From JACCUZ01 sp038246575 (GTDB lineage: Bacteria; Actinomycetota; Actinomycetes; JACCUZ01), in assembly GCA_038246575.1 (NCBI GenBank), contig JBBRVU010000007.1, positions 1 to 60,773 on the forward strand: 60,773 nucleotides of DNA. Direction: 5' to 3'. Made by a program: the position numbers and the translations under genes. Position 1 is the first letter of the stretch; each line of letters starts with the position of its first letter. The notes beneath the pieces are model-generated. The model ran no database searches and was not told where the DNA came from. It worked only from the letters and a program-made list of their open reading frames with translations. Below, one piece after another: positions 59,243 to 60,773 of the stretch.

Positions 59243-59920
59243 ATGCGAGGAAGCGGCGGTGGCGCCGGCCCGGACGGGCGCGCCAGGGTCCGGCGGCGCA
59301 CGGCCGCCGCCATGGTCGTTCTGGCAGCCGCCGCGGCGCTCACTCTGACCCCGGCGGCGACAGCGACCTCGGGTGCCTCGGCAGCCCCGGGTTGGGGTGC
59401 CGGAACAGCCGTCTGGGGGTGGCCGGTGCAGCCGGGAGGGCCGGAGCACGTCGTGCGTCGCTTCGACCCGCCGGCCAACCGCTATGGCCCGGGGCACCGC
59501 GGTGTCGACCTCGACGCGCTGGTCGGGCAACCCGTGCTGGCGGTCGGCACCGGCCAGGTTGCCTTTGCCGGCACCATTGCCGGTCGCGGGGTGGTCAGCG
59601 TGGATCACGCTGGAGGCCTGCGCACCACCTACCAGCCGGTGCGCGCAACAGTCACGGCAGGAGACCCCGTTGCTCGTGGCCAGCTGCTCGGGACCCTCAC
59701 CGGCGAGCCCGGGCACTGCCTCCCGGGAACCTGCCTGCACTGGGGGCTGCGACGGGGCTCGACCTACCTGGACCCGCTTGCCCTGCTCGGCGCGGAACCG
59801 GTGCGGCTGCTGCCGCTGCGCGCGAGAGAGCCGCTGTTCCCCGTCAGCCCCTGGGTCGGGCCGACCGGCACCGAGTCTCCGCCCTGGCAGGACCGCGGGC
59901 CGCTGCTGGCCCGAGGCTGA
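59243..59920 (+). CDS. Exported M23-like peptidase domain protein
   Basis: A 225-residue exported protein. An Arg-rich start and hydrophobic stretch (about 21-40) with ASA-A-type cleavage near residue 47 form the signal peptide. The LytM-like domain has GHRGVDLDA with His85 and Asp89 as zinc ligands, and CLHWGLR with His166. The residue two before His166 is Cys164, where active M23 enzymes have His. A nearby Cys159 could form a disulfide. It is beside rpsB as in M. tuberculosis (Rv2891). A catalytic or regulatory cell-wall role is possible. Confidence 0.88.
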   Translation: MRGSGGGAGPDGRARVRRRTAAAMVVLAAAAALTLTPAATATSGASAAPGWGAGTAVWGWPVQPGGPEHVVRRFDPPANRYGPGHRGVDLDALVGQPVLAVGTGQVAFAGTIAGRGVVSVDHAGGLRTTYQPVRATVTAGDPVARGQLLGTLTGEPGHCLPGTCLHWGLRRGSTYLDPLALLGAEPVRLLPLRAREPLFPVSPWVGPTGTESPPWQDRGPLLARG

Positions 59921-59932
59921 CCGTGCGTGACC

Positions 59933-60773
59933 TCAGAGCAGCGCGGCCAGGTCGGTGGCGACTCGCTCGTACTCCGCCGGCGCGTTGTAGGCATGCGCAG
60001 AGAGCCGGAGGAACCCGCGACCCGCCCAGGTGGTGACCGCGACCTCGACGGCCGCCTCCTCACCGATCCGCGCCTGGAGTTCGGCCGCTGACCAGGGATC
60101 GGACACCAGCCCCTCCGGCAACGGGACCAGCTGCATGCTCACCGCAGGGTCACGGGGCAACCCGGCCAGGTCGACCCCCAGCGCCTCGGCGACGGCACGC
60201 TGGCCGGCCACGGCGAGCTCGACGTTGTGCCGTCGCAGCCGGTCCAGCCCGAGTCGCTCGAGCACGCGCAGGGCCCTCGGGGCGGACAGCCAGGCGGTGA
60301 GGTCGGCGGTCCCGGTGTCGGCGAACGCGTCGGGCCACCCGTCGTCCTCGCCCCACGACGCGACGAGCGGGAGGACCGAGCGACGCCACCGCTCGTGGAC
60401 GTGCAGCACGGCGGTCCCTCGGGGGGCGCAGGCCCACTTGTGCAGGTTCCCGGTCCAGAAGTCGGCGCCCAGCCGCTCCACCTCGACCGCGAGCATGCCT
60501 GGTGCGTGGGCGCCGTCGACCAGCACGGCCACCCCACGCTCCTGCAGTGCGGGCACCAGCTCGACCAGCGGCAGCCGGCGCGCGGTCGGCGAGGTGATCT
60601 GGTCGAGAACGACGAGCCGGGTGTCATCCCGTACGGCGTCGAGCACCGCGGAGGCCGCCGAGGCGTCGTCGGACTCCAGCGGGACGTGCACGGTGTCCAG
60701 CCGCGCTCCGCTGCGACCGGTCCAGCGGTTCGCAGCGATGCGCACTGCGCCGTAGGAGTGGTCGGTCAGCAAG
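59933..60773 (-). CDS. Class V aminotransferase-fold PLP enzyme, C-terminal part
   Basis: Partial gene; the N-terminal part lies beyond the right edge. The visible 279 residues include VLDQITSPTARRLPL, the cofactor Asp in VLVDGAHAPGM and the PLP lysine in FWTGNLHKWACAPRG. The layout is that of the isopenicillin-N-epimerase/CsdA-like class V group. Substrate unknown. It ends 12 bases from the convergent M23-like gene. Similar genes act on cysteine, hercynylcysteine sulfoxide or D/L amino acids, so no precise name is given. Confidence 0.85.
   Translation of the reverse strand, partial: LLTDHSYGAVRIAANRWTGRSGARLDTVHVPLESDDASAASAVLDAVRDDTRLVVLDQITSPTARRLPLVELVPALQERGVAVLVDGAHAPGMLAVEVERLGADFWTGNLHKWACAPRGTAVLHVHERWRRSVLPLVASWGEDDGWPDAFADTGTADLTAWLSAPRALRVLERLGLDRLRRHNVELAVAGQRAVAEALGVDLAGLPRDPAVSMQLVPLPEGLVSDPWSAAELQARIGEEAAVEVAVTTWAGRGFLRLSAHAYNAPAEYERVATDLAALL

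Noticed and set aside
1..60773. Mobile elements, tRNA or rRNA genes
   Set aside because: I found no transposase, integrase, phage gene, tRNA-like cloverleaf with CCA-end context or rRNA segment. Most gaps are under 160 bases and contain only promoters or hairpins.

Overview
This window is a high-GC actinobacterial chromosome segment, gene-dense, with GTG and TTG starts and many 4-base ATGA/GTGA overlaps. The broken-up conserved cluster rpsB-tsf-pyrH-frr-cdsA-rlmN and dxr-rip1-ispG-GNAT-proS, together with mycothiol-dependent formaldehyde dehydrogenase (mscR), points to Actinomycetota. A Nocardioides-like member of the Propionibacteriales is my guess, not a demonstrated assignment. I see no tRNA, rRNA, CRISPR array, insertion sequence or phage gene.

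Left part (1-18.7 kb), mostly minus strand. The 5' end of proS is preceded by a heliorhodopsin gene (276-1031), the most notable gene here, and by an XRE regulator plus nucleotidyltransferase pair that resembles a toxin-antitoxin module. Then come an MFS exporter coupled to a heterodimeric ABC exporter, GNAT, ispG, the site-2 protease rip1 and dxr. Two MMPL/RND exporters follow, with a divergent TetR gene that has a recognisable promoter and operator. A DinB-like protein and an FNT-family channel close the part.

Middle part (18.7-45.8 kb) is largely nitrogen catabolism. Outer genes are an aldehyde dehydrogenase divergent from gabT. An electron-transfer operon follows (ferric-reductase-like flavocytochrome, exported FMN-binding protein, ApbE flavin transferase). 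Next is a mycothiol/formaldehyde group (mscR, MBL hydrolase, DUF952, methyltransferase) and a lone EAL protein. The core is an eight-gene minus-strand operon: aldehyde dehydrogenase, potD-A-B-C-like polyamine importer, PuuB-like oxidase, ureohydrolase and saccharopine-dehydrogenase-like protein. Upstream lie another aldehyde dehydrogenase and an amidohydrolase. Divergent from these is an Lrp/AsnC regulator with a putrescine-type aminotransferase, a PPOX-fold protein, a second PuuB-like oxidase and a low-molecular-weight phosphatase. Together they could take up putrescine, spermidine or agmatine and convert them through 4-aminobutyraldehyde and GABA to succinate. No gamma-glutamylputrescine synthetase is present in the window. 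A motif ACAA-NN-GATTCCGT is shared by two of the promoters.

Right part (45.8-60.8 kb). An ArsR regulator and three SRPBCC proteins share a perfect 18-bp palindrome. Two small membrane proteins are divergent from a NarL-type two-component system. Then come a propionyl-CoA synthetase, a repeat-containing DivIVA-like protein coupled to rlmN, and cdsA, frr, pyrH, tsf and rpsB. The rpsB product has an Ala/Glu/Pro-rich C-terminal extension encoded by 27-bp repeats. A 395-bp non-coding stretch, an M23-like exported protein and a partial class V aminotransferase end the window.
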